In this document: piece after piece, positions 22,481 to 32,921 of the stretch
Position numbering within the stretch: the stretch's first letter is position 1
How the letters are laid out: every line of letters begins with the position of its first letter
Source of the DNA: Syncephalastrum monosporum B8922
Taxonomy: Eukaryota; Mucoromycota; Mucoromycetes; Mucorales; Syncephalastraceae
Length of the DNA stretch: 64,000 nt
Reading direction: 5' to 3'
NCBI GenBank assembly: GCA_000697355.1
Contig: JNEN01001206.1
Location: 124,001 to 188,000, forward strand
The notes under the pieces: model-generated
Databases searched by the model: none
The model's input: only the letters and a program-made list of their open reading frames with translations
Told to the model about the DNA's origin: nothing
Position numbers and translations under genes: made by a program

Positions 22481-22993
22481 CTAGCCCAAAAAGTGAACGC
22501 TGAAGAAGTGCAGGAGAAGCGAAGCAGCACAGAACTCGGCGAATGCTCTGGAATGACGTAGGTTAGAATACTTGGGGTTGTTGAATTAGACAGTACCTTT
22601 CTGGGCTGATAGTCGTGAATGTGTCCTTGTTGTGCGCGTTGGTTTGGATACGCAGGTTCGCTACATAGTAAAACACGCGACGATGAGTCTGACGAGTCAC
22701 GAATATACTGTGTTTATTCGATAAGTACCTGCAAGAACAAAGCTGCCGACGGTGGAGATGAAGCCCGCAAGGAACGCGTTGTAAGGGTAAGTACCTGCCA
22801 TGAGCATGTACACGAACTGCAAGATGCCAGACAACATAATGTAGACAAGGTAAATGTCAATCATCTTGAGCGACACCGGCGTGTCTTTGGTGTATGCCGA
22901 CCACAGCACGCGCGTAGCAGCAGCAACATTCTGCTGTTGGTGTTGTTGGTTGTGTTGATTGGGCTGTGCAGCTTGTTCGCGACGTGGCGGCAT
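22481..22993 (-). CDS. OST2: oligosaccharyltransferase subunit DAD1/Ost2
   Basis: Three exons. The Gln/Asn-rich N-terminus (MPPRREQAAQPNQHNQQHQQ) is followed by the DAD1 core: LWSAYTKDTPVSLKMIDIYL, VYIMLSGILQFVYMLMAGTY with PYNAFLAGFISTVGSFVLA, then after a splice NLRIQTN and the very conserved end FAEFCAASLLLHFFSVHFLG. DAD1 is a small three-helix ER membrane subunit of the N-glycan oligosaccharyltransferase, needed for complex integrity. Size (about 130 aa) and the C-terminal motif leave little doubt. The longer Gln-rich leader compared with animal DAD1 is typical of fungal forms. Confidence 0.95.
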
Positions 22994-23317
22994 GATGTGG
23001 AGGCAAAAGAAAGAGCAAGAAATTGAACAGCGCCGTGCTACCTCGACCCAACATGGTAGAAATATGGCGGTTGTGGAGGGACAAATCGAGGCGCTTTACG
23101 TTGCTGCTAGTATATTATGTCTGCTTGTGATATTTGCGTGTTATTTGGTATTGTTTCCTTGCTATGCGAGGAAGGTGTACTCGGTGAAAAGATATATAAT
23201 AAAGAAAAGGAAAATGCTAATTGTGTGCGTATGTGTGTGTGTGTGTGTGTGTGTGGGTGTGTGGGTGGGTGGGTGTATTACCAACTATTGGTTGGGTTCA
23301 ATGTGGAGATATGGAGT
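22994..23317. other. intergenic region with a TG-rich microsatellite
   Basis: About 320 bp between the DAD1 start and the CAF120-like stop. A tract of TG/GGTG repeats fills about 23222-23277, with a pure (TG)n core at about 23232-23255. Open frames across it are shadows of the repeat. The part nearest 22994 must contain the DAD1 promoter. Confidence 0.7.
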
Positions 23318-26300
23318 TTATGGATCTTTAGAGGCCGTACGGGCCATGGGCGACACCGCGCGACCGTAGGTAGGAGTGATGATCATGTCGTCATCGTCGT
23401 CGACAACGAGGTCGTCTAACAAGGGCCGTGACGAACGGCGACTGCTGGGACTCACAGGAGAAGACACACTCGGACTACGGGGCGAGGCCAGGCTGGGACT
23501 GCCTTGCCGCATCAAATGCGGTTGCATCATGTAGGGCGACATGGGGCTGGTAGGTGTGTGTGGGTGTGGTGCCATCATAAAAGGCGGCGGAGGCCCATGG
23601 TGCATCGGCGGGGGCCCATACATCATGGACATGTGCGGGTTCATAGGGGGACCGGGGGGTGGTCCATAGCCATTGGCACACATCATCATCTACACGGAAT
23701 ATGTCAGTTTGTCGGTATATTCAAATCCAATGTCTTTTACTCACCTGGTGCTTCATCCACTGCTGCTGGCGCTGCTCAAAGATGCGACGCTCCTTCTCGC
23801 GCTCAAGGAGAGACCGGTCGGCGTGGTGCTGCTGGACACGCTCGTTGACGCGCAAGTTGTTACCCTCGCGACGGTCGCGCTCACGCTGGGAGATCATGCC
23901 CACGAGGCCACCCTCGGGCAGTTTAGGTTTGCGTGTCGGCCCCACCTGGATCAGGGGTTGGCCTGTTGCGCGGCAATATTGGATCTGCTCCTTGGCCGTG
24001 AGCTGCTCGCCGTAGTAAGTATCGAGCAGCGAGTTTTGCGGCGCAAAGTGGTCGTTCAGCGACGGAATGATGGGCGTGTTGTCCTCGTCGAAGGCCTCCT
24101 CTTCGTAGCTGTCATCAAACGGGTGTCGCTGGTTCGGACTCAGGCGATCCGTCGAGCGCTTCCCGGTATAATACTCCACCTCCGCATCCTCGTCGGCCCA
24201 ATAAGTCTCGTGCTGATTGTCCCACGATGAGCGCCTGCGGCGGCTGTCGACAGAAGGCGAGAGGTGCCCGCTCGCAATACTGGCGCCGCCGGCCGAGAGC
24301 CGATCGATCGAGCCGCGGTCAGATAACCGAACCGGCATCGAATATTTGCGCGGTGCCTCGCTGGATGGGGTGCGCTCCATATATTTTGTGAAATCAGTGG
24401 AGAGACTAAAGTCACCAAAGAGAGAGGATGACGAAGACGAGGATGGCTGAGCTTGCTGCTGCTGCTGTTGTTGTTGTTGCTGTTGTTGAGGTTCCCTGTA
24501 GGTGGAGATGGAGGTCTGTCTCGAGCGGTTCGTGTTGCTTCCGGTACTAATGGTGCTTGTCGTCGTAGTGGGTCGGGGAGATGGCATGTCCAGTAAAGAC
24601 CCACTGCCACGGCGGTCGGCGGTGACATCAAAGCCGTTGCCAAAGTCGAAATCGGGAATCAAACCGCTCGACGCGCTAACGCTGGGCTTCTTCTTCGTCG
24701 TCTTGCCAATGGGCTCGTCGTCACTATCGGCTTCATCCTCTTCGCCTTCAGCTTCACTCTCGTCCTCGTCCGATTCATCCGCATCGCTTTCGTCGCTCGA
24801 ATCGGCCACATGCCGCAAGAGTGGTTGTCCACTGCCTTTGCGCGATCGCGGTGTCCGGGGTGTGTGGTCTGGGTCGTCTAGGTCGTCGTCATTGACGTTT
24901 CCGTCTGCAGACGCGGGCCGTTGCCGCTCGTCGGGGGCGGGTGTGTCGTCGCAGCCAATGGTAATCAAGGGCAGACTGTTGGCACGGGCACTCGGGGCAG
25001 GCCGGATAGGCTCATGCAGACGGCGATGGATGGCATCCAGAAAGACACGGTCAACCTCCCGCTGGGCAAGCGGGCCTGTATCCATATAGTTCATACAGTC
25101 TTCAGGCTCGAGAAAGAGGCGAGGCTGCGTGGGCTCGATTACACCAAAGTTGAGGGCGGACTCGTCTGCACAGTCAGTGAGCAGGGCATGGGGACGGCCA
25201 CGCAGCTTGAAGGCGTCGAGGATAGCGACGAGGCCGTGGATCATGTGCTGGCACGAGTCAGCCATGAGAAGCAAATGTCCGTGCTCGGCTTGCTTGGCGC
25301 CCTTGCGCAGCAGAGCACCCTCGAGGCGCATAATAGACCCCTTGTCGATCAGCTGGGGCGACTCTGGGTAGACGGCATAGACATTTTGCACCTGGGCGAC
25401 TGTCCAGGCCGGCTGCTTGGCTTTCTTGGTGTCGAGGAGGACGAGGGAGCCGCTTTTGCCAAACTTGTCCTTTTTCTTCTCGGAAACTACAACATAGAAG
25501 CGCTGCCAGCCCTCGGAGCCGGGGGCACGCACTTGCAGATACGACTCCCATTTCCCGGATGGCTCGAGCAGAGAATGGTGTAACAGGAGCCGGAGCGTGA
25601 AAAGTAAATGAAGGCGCTGCTTTTCAAAGCAGGCAAGACGCAGAGCACAGATCCAGCGGACCATGGTTGCTTCGTCCGACGCTTCGAGGAGAAGAGTACG
25701 CTTCGTGCTGAGCTGGATCGAGAACACGTGCTTCTGCTTTTGCTCCTCTTCGTCGTCCTCTGGGGTCGGATGGGCCACAACAGCATCGCTAATCGCATAG
25801 TACTGCGGCATCACACTAGCTGACTTGACTTCGGCATCCCAGATGGAGAGCGTAGACCCGCAAAGCTCGGCAAAGCACTTGGTCCGTCCTTGCTGCACCG
25901 CCTGAGGGTTGTGCGTCTGTCCGTTATGCCGCAGCAGGTACCCCTCCACATACACCTTTTGGTTGTACTGCTCGTATGTCTGCACAAACGACCGGACGCC
26001 TTCGGGCAGGTCCTCGGTGCCTTGCAAATCGTTGCCGCTGCTACTGTTTTGGTTTGCCTTGGTGCTCAAAGAGGGCGTTGATGCCTTGATAAATCGAGTG
26101 GGTCGAAAGCTGACTGTGCGTGGTTGCGCGTTACGGTACGAGACAGGACGTGCATTATTGTTATTGTTGTTCGTATGACTATGGTTATTGACGTTGAGCT
26201 TGAGAGATGGATCGGAAAGAGACTGTCTGGGCGCTTTTTGCGACAAAGATGATTGAGGCTGCAACGACTGGTTGGGTGGTAACGGTACTGGTTCCTCCGA

Positions 26301-26357
26301 AACGGTAGTAGGCTGCCCAGGCGACGAAGCGCGGCGTAGGAAAGGATTGCTGGGCAT
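23318..26357 (-). CDS. CAF120: CAF120/Skg3-like PH-domain protein
   Basis: Two exons (about 23745-26357 and 23318-23689) give 994 aa. I use the Met starting MPSNPFLRRASSPGQP (ATG ending at 26357) because the upstream in-frame extension is hydrophobic and atypical. After a Ser/Gln/Asn-rich leader comes a first PH domain (VYVEGYLLRHNGQ, CFAELCGSTLSIWDAEV, TLLLEASDEATMVRWICALR). A second PH-like region follows (WESYLQVRAPGSEGWQRFYV, LVLLDTKKAKQPAWTV, HLLLMADSCQHMIHGLVAIL). The second half is low complexity: an acidic stretch, a polyglutamine run of 12 (about 24450-24490), and Arg/Ser segments. The short last exon is Pro/Met-rich with a DDDDD patch. Tandem PH modules with a disordered tail match fungal Caf120/Skg3, a CCR4-NOT-associated, bud-site or cortex-linked protein. 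Function in this organism is inferred. Confidence 0.75.
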
Positions 26358-28263
26358 GGTATCAATTAATGGAATGGCAGGCTCGGTACGGGCTGCAACC
26401 AGTAGAATGGAATGACAGATAATAATGTACGCGTGCATGTTAACCCATCGGTCCAAGCAAAGCTTCCATGTGCATTACCTCTACGTCTCTTGGTCTACGA
26501 TGAAAATAATATAAAAGAGATGAAGGACGACAACGGGGACAACGACAGAATAAAAAGAGGCTGGATGGGTGGGGCCTGGGCCAGCAGGCTTTAAGTATAT
26601 GGAATATCGATTATAGGGGCCAGGAGGGGTTTTCCCAATCGACTTTATAGGTATTGAGTTGTTTCCTGTTCACGCTCTTCTCCTTTTTTTTTTTTTTTAC
26701 CCTCTCGAACTTTTCGCCGCTGATGAGCGTCTATACTGACCGACTTGACCAGCCAGGGGAAGAGGGTGTAACGTATTGCATATAAGATACTAAAATAAAA
26801 CTGCAATGACTGTGCTGTTAAACTTACTTTGGTTTATTACTGCGCTGCTACGTAGTCTTTTTGTTATGCCCGTGTTTTTTTATATTAGCGCTCCCCTTCC
26901 TCGAAAATAAAAAGTAGATCTTGATCAATCTTCCCATTCGCTCTGCATTCTGTGAATTAGGCCTGTCCACGTTTGGGCTTCAAGCTAAGTAAGTTGAGAA
27001 AGAGCGATAGGAAACATTGTATATTATGTGACATGGTGAGTTTGCGGGGTAGCACATAAAGAAAAAGATATGGCCTGCGCTGTCCAGAACCTTATTCGAT
27101 GTAACCGCTTGTTTTACACTTTTCTTTATAAACTTATATGGGGTCAACAACGTTATTTTAAGACACTGAGGGGCGTGTCAACTGCCGTGTGATGCATATG
27201 TGCTAGTGCTTAAACCTCACTGAGTTATTTTGTTTTTTACCGTTTTCCTTGCTATAATACCTATATCGACAAGAAAACAGTGTTTCATCATGCATTCGAG
27301 CAAATAGGAAATAAGTATGGACAAAAGAGCAGAACCATATGACATGCATACAATATGACACAATATCGTACATTTATGTTCAATAAAATATAACTTCTTT
27401 ATGTTCAAGATTAGGCAGTATATCGTATATTAAATTCAGTCCTATCTACGCATATTCTATTCTACACACACTCCACAGTCCGAGTAGGCAATATTATCGT
27501 CATGCTTTTCATTTGACATGCATCTCCCTGGTTCCTTGGAAGTCAGATGTGGTTAGAACACTCTTTGACCCATGACTTCCCAATACGATCTAGCCACCAC
27601 CACTATTATATATCGCGAGGTGTATTTTCCCCTAAATTCCTCGGGTCAGTGGCCCACGATTTTCTAGACATTCTGACGAAAAATATGGAGACAAGAGAAG
27701 CATACGTCATGAGGTGTTTCCGGCTTATAGGCAGATTATCTGCGTTCCCTAGCGACATCGATGCCTTATGCCTATCGGCAGCAGCGCATTTGCTTTCATC
27801 AACGTGTGTCCTCTACTTGCCGATTTTCTAGGGTAGACATATTATAAAAGCACTTTCCATTTGTATATATAGACATCGCTCGTGTATCCTTTTAAGAAAG
27901 TATCGTCTTATATACGTACTTTACTCGCGTCCAAATGCTCATTTTGCCTAGTTTGAAAACAATCATGATATCATATCATCTTGGACACCTTTTTCTCTTG
28001 CCATGCATTCATATCGTCACTTTGTATATAGACCATCACAGTAGATAACGTCACTTGCTACGTAGCTCTTGGCTGCTGAAATAGGGCGCGGGTAGAGTAG
28101 AACGTAGTATGCAGGATTATAATAGCGAATGTAGAATATAAGCTGTGCGCATGCTGTGGTGGTTATTGGGCATCGACAAGCGTGGCAAAAAGCAGAGCCA
28201 AGGCTTGGCTGACTTTCAAGTGGTTGACCTCACGTCTCTTTCCTTTGTACGTTTCAGCAGGTC
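26358..28263. other. long intergenic region without a confirmed gene
   Basis: About 1.9 kb upstream of both the CAF120-like gene (minus) and the CC2D1 gene (plus), so it holds two divergent promoters. It is AT-rich with a T tract at about 26682-26698. Short frames at 27217-27408 (minus) and 27547-27831 (plus) lack motifs. A coding-like stretch on the minus strand at about 26925-26984, bounded by a good acceptor and a TGA, is discussed among the findings. No RNA gene was recognised. Confidence 0.6.
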
Positions 28264-31200
28264 ATGTTTGGCAAGCGACCAGCACAGTCTCAGTCAAACA
28301 CAAAGGCTCTCGACGTCGACAACATTGACGACTTTCTTCAGGCCACATTGGCTGACATTGACCAAGGCGATGACGTGGCAGATCTAGACGATCCCGATTT
28401 ACTTGTACGTTCTTTATTTCGCTTCTCCGCCAAGTAGCAATATCACTCACCCGCCCTGTTCGGCCTCCTGTTGTCTGCTAGAGACAACTTCAAGAGCTTG
28501 ACCCGTCCTCCACCGTGAAAAAGAAACAGCCACAGGCAGCTGCTACTCGGTCGGCAACAAATTCCAGACAACAGCCCAAACCAGACGAAGACTTTGATTT
28601 GGACAGCTATGCTGCTCTTGCTCAAGACGGCGATGCTGACGAAGACGTGCAGCTCGACGAGAACGACTTGAACGACCCTGGATTGCTGGTAAGGAGAGGA
28701 AATGTTCGGAAAACAAAGAGAGAGAGAAGAGGCAGAGGGTGACTGCACAAGGCTAGGAGACAACACCGTTCTGATTCCATTTCTGCATGAAAAAAGGGTG
28801 AGCTATCCAAGCTTTCCAAAGACGGAGACGCCAATGACACCATCGTGGCTCCACCGGATGAAAACACACAGCAATTAATGAGCATGGGATTCTCTCAAAC
28901 CCAGGCCCAACAGGCTTTGGAAAAGTACGACGGTAACCTGGAGCGTGCCACCAACCATCTCCTCGATGCACCCGCAGAATCTCAGCAGGAAGAAGAGCAC
29001 GCGTCATCCCCGGCATTGGATCAGCAACTCCAGCCGTCTGTGAGCACGAAGTCGGATGTGTCTATGGCGCAGGCACCCGGGCATGAACCTGAAATGACTG
29101 TAGATACGGTGATGCACGATGCTACTCCGGAAACATCCGCAAGGACGATTGAGGATGAAGAAAGCTTCATCCAAAGGGCGTCTCCTGAGGAGATCCAGCG
29201 GCAAGCGCAGCACTACCAAAAACTGGCCTTGGCCGCCAAGCGACAGGGCGACAAGAAGAAGGCGGTAGAATACATGAGACATTCCAAAGCATACAGCTTG
29301 CACCTGCAGCAGAAGGTCTCCGAGTCCGTGCATCAGTCTTCTACTACGCCCAAAGAAAAGGAGCCCCCGCTGATGGAGACAGATGACTTGCAACAACAGC
29401 CAGCCACGTCCTCCTCCTCGGGCGCACCCTCTCCTACACCACCCGTGGCCCCTGTAAACGCTAGCACACCTGATCAAAGCAAGCGCCGGGACGTGCTCAA
29501 CACCATCATCCAACGCCAGAAAGAATACAAAGATGCTGCGGTGCACTACAAGAACATCGGTAACCTTAGCCTAGCTAAAGACATGATTACTGCTTCCAAA
29601 GAGCTACTTCGTATGGGCATCCAGCTGAAACAGGACGAGACGGCGGACCTGACTGCGATTGAGCAGAAGATACCCGCACCGCCCGACCTAACCCAAGGCG
29701 ACGGCAAGATCAGAGCAATCCAGCAAGTCGAACCTGCGCCCACGACACTCGAGCACCTCGAGTCACAACTCACGTACCAAATCGATGTGTGCCACAACCT
29801 AGCCATCCAGAGCGCGCACAAGCCCAAAGCCTCAGGAAAAGTGTTTTCAGACGCGAGCAATCACTGGGCCGAGCTTGAGCAAGCCTTCACGGCCGACTTG
29901 GTCTCTTTACGTTCTCGCCGAGACCAGCAGCAGCTCAAGACCCCGCAGTTGCACTATGAACAGGTGCAATATGTATATAAGAACATCCTTGACCATATCG
30001 CACCCAATCAGATGGAGCTTAAGATTGTGCGCGGCATTGGCCTCCAGTCGCTCGATGTCTCGTCCAACGTGGAGCCGTATGTGGCCTGGGACTTTGGTGG
30101 CTGGCCTCCGGAAAACACGGCACAGGCCGCTCAGGGCAAGGGCGAGACGCCCATCCAGAAGTCAAGTTCTCCAGGTAAGTTGATCTGAGAGGTCCGCAAC
30201 GGATGGCTGACAGATCCCTAGAATTCAATTTTGTTGCTCAGATACCCATTGCACGAGGCAACCGCCTCTTTCAACGCTATGTGCAACGGAAAAAGCTTAC
30301 ATTGGAGGTTTTTCATAATCGATACACATACGGATTATTTCGGCGACCCGTACCGCTTGGAAGAGTACAGATTCCCTTGGAGAGGTTACAACACAAGACG
30401 TCGATTTCTGGCATGTTTGAGGTAATTGAGTCCGTCCGTTGCCGTTCATATAGACACTCATGGCATATCAACAGCTGACGGATGGTAGCCGCCGCAAGAC
30501 CGGTGGCAAGCTCGAAGTCCACATCAATTTGCGCGAGCCACTCACCGGTGAAGATGCCGTGAAGCGCGCTGAGCGGTGGTTGGTCATTGATGAGTTCAGT
30601 CACAATATATCCCAACTGCTTGCTGCAGCAGGTCTTAGCCTGGGTACACCATCGCCTCTGGCAGCATCGCCTGCGGCACAAGTGCAGCCAGCACCTTCTC
30701 AGCAGAGCTCCACGCCTGCGACACCCACCGGTCCGGAGTCTAAGCCATCCACAGCATCTACACCATCGCCAGCAGAGGCCTCTACGGTGCCGTCTACCCA
30801 AAATGATGAGCTCCAACAAGCCGAAGACGAGTTTAATAGGTAAAAAAATGCGTGTCATTTAAAAAAAGCTACAGACTGAGACTTTCTCCTCGATTAGTAC
30901 CGACTCGCTTGTGTCCAATATGGTACTCGAGCACGAAATAAATGCTGTTTCGGCCGCGTTGAGCGGCGGAGGAGCCAAATCATTAACGGGTGCAGCCAAG
31001 GACGACTTGATGGATCGCAAGCAGGCGCTGGACATCAAGATGAACATGCTAGTGATCCAGGTGCAGACAGGCATGCTGGACATGGATACCTACCTGGATA
31101 ATGTGCGCAAGCAGATGGAACGCGATCGCCAGCTGGCGCTTATCTTCAAGAAGCATAATCGCTTGGATCTCGCCAAGGCCGCGCTAACTCGTAAAAAGAT

Positions 31201-31273
31201 CATGCAGAATGAAGTGGAAGAAGCTGCGGCGGCCATGGCCGCAGGAGGTATCGATGGCGAGGAGGAGGAATAA
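28264..31273 (+). CDS. CC2D1/Lgd-like protein with UBA, DM14 and C2 domains
   Basis: Six exons (about 28264-28404, 28482-28688, 28797-30174, 30222-30421, 30475-30839, 30898-31273) encode 888 aa, with every junction in phase. The N-terminus is acidic with repeated short DLDDPDLL and NDLNDPGLL motifs. A UBA domain follows (NTQQLMSMGFSQTQAQQALE, YDGNLERATNHLLD). Two DM14 repeats come next (EIQRQAQHYQKLALAAKRQG with KKKAVEYMRHSKAYSLHLQQ, and TIIQRQKEYKDAAVHYKNIG with AKDMITASKELLRMGIQLK). A C2 domain (MELKIVRGIGLQSLDVSSNV through KLTLEVFHN) and a helical tail close the protein. Animal CC2D1/Lgd binds ESCRT-III CHMP4 and tunes endosomal sorting and Notch signalling. An endosomal role is therefore likely here, with the UBA domain suggesting ubiquitin binding. 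The MFGK start follows a CAG, so a 5'-UTR intron is possible. Confidence 0.9.
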
Positions 31274-31394
31274 AGCCAGCAGCTCATCGAAATAAAGATA
31301 TATCATCCCAATTTATAACGAAACTCGGTATCAAAAACATGTACAACTATTTACAATACGGAATAAGGGGAACTCAGGACAGAATAAAGCATGT

Positions 31395-32434
31395 CTATTG
31401 GGGCCCAAAGGAGTCGGATTGCGATCGCTGGGTTTGTGCATCATCTGTAAAATAGAATGAGTATACGTGATATAAGCACAAATGCGTGACGTACCTTTGA
31501 AGGCGGCCAGGCCGATCAATATACCGGCGATCAAAAAGATCAAGCTAATAAAGAACCAGATGACACCCCACACACGGCTGGACATGCAGCCACCACAGCA
31601 CATTTGCGAGAACTTGGATGCATCGCTCTCGTGCACCTTTCTGAAGACGAGATCGTCGAGGATATCCCACAAGCAATAAAGACAAGACATGACACTATTG
31701 CGTAAAAGGCGTAAGTCCAGAGTACGACGATGTACCAGAAAACAATACACTCACCCAACGAAGAGGACAAAGTACTTGAGGCCAACACCGTTGGCGACGA
31801 ACCAAAGCAGGACGATCAGACCAATAAAGAGAAGACCAATGCCGCGGGTCAGCCAGTTCTTGGCCCACCACAAGGTAAAGAGTAGACAGACACCAAGGAA
31901 GATAGAAGCAATCTTGGAAGCCAGAATGTCAAAGCCGCACAGGATCAAGATAGCACCAATCGCACTGCTGCCTAAGTAACCTGCCGGGAGGGTACACATG
32001 GGAATACCACCGCGCTACCCGAGCGTGAGCGGATGCATACCAAGAATAAAAATGCACTATTTACCATGCGAGTAACACCACCCTCGTGGGGATCAATTTC
32101 CAGAGACTCAATTTTGGCACACGTAAAGCAGCCCACGATGGCGTGCGAGAACTCGTGGAGACCGACTGTCAACAGCTGTTACGCGCAACACGAAACCAGT
32201 TCATTAGAAATTTGATTTTCGGTCGGTTCGCTTTGTATTTACCTTGAAGGGAGCAAGCACATGCTTGATGAAGGGTAAATTCCACAGAATAAGGATGGCA
32301 GCAATGTAGACGCCAATAATAATGAGCGTGATCTTTTGGTCGTCTGTGGGAGTGAGTCTGTTCGACGTCCCGTCTGACACGGCTTGTCGCGCTACAAGAT
32401 AGTGCTCGTAACTCGTTTGGTCGACAGGCGCCAT
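31395..32434 (-). CDS. M50B-like membrane metalloprotease
   Basis: At least five exons. The N-terminal exon (MAPVDQTSYEHYLVARQAVS) leads to helix 1 (ITLIIIGVYIAAILILW). The next exon carries the zinc-binding motif in GLHEFSHAIVGCFTCAKIES, where HEFSH is the HExxH signature, followed by IDPHEGGVTRM. Several more helices follow (LPAGYLGSSAIGAILILCGF, GIGLLFIGLIVLLWFVANGV, VWGVIWFFISLIFLIAGILI). A Cys-rich loop (SQMCCGGCMSSR) precedes the last helix. The short end, after a final splice, is polar (DDAQTQRSQSDSFGPQ) with a stop at 31395. This matches the fungal and plant M50B-like peptidase family, related to site-2 proteases that cut within membranes. The substrate is unknown and some members may not be catalytic. 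The gene is convergent with CC2D1. Confidence 0.85.
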
Positions 32435-32921
32435 TTTTATGAAATGAAAAGCAAGCGAGAAGAAGAGTCGCAAGGGAAATAAAAAAAAAACTCGGTCTCT
32501 GTCCTTGTATGCCGCCCACGAAGTAGGAGTGGGTTAAAAATAGGCGAAAGTACCTGATTTGTGTAACGCGAAAACGGTCTTGGCCTTCGTGGGCGAAGCG
32601 GCACAAGGCAACTACGCTTTCCTTGGCACAACAAATCTTCCTTCCCGCCCACTTTTTCTATCGGTCGTAACCGCTTTGTATATGCTCTTTCTATCCACAC
32701 ATACCCGTCTGGGATGGTCTGAGGATGTATTGAAAATGTGTATGCGTACGAGAAAGAAAGAGACACTTGTTCATTCTACTGCTTGTCGCTTGTATGCATG
32801 GTATTTTGTTTATATACAAAAAGAGGGAAGGCCTATTTGCCGATGCAAACGTACACACAAGACTTATTCTTTCCTATGAGCAGTCAGTCCATCCCCTGTA
32901 CAGAGAGAGAGAGAACTGCTT
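32435..32921. other. intergenic region between protease and permease
   Basis: About 490 bp upstream of the protease start (minus) and just beyond the stop of the permease (minus). It must hold the promoter of the protease gene. The plus-strand frame at 32559-32879 has no family motif. No other feature is visible. Confidence 0.6.

Noticed and set aside
23222..23277. TG-rich tract as a Z-DNA or regulatory element
   Set aside because: A plain microsatellite in a short intergenic gap; nothing else supports a regulatory role.
24502..25583. Long plus-strand frames
   Set aside because: Antisense of the CAF120-like exon; composed of Ser/Arg-rich complements of acidic and Gln-rich coding sequence.
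27547..27831. 94-codon plus-strand frame in the gap
   Set aside because: No recognisable motif and no neighbouring exons; probably chance.
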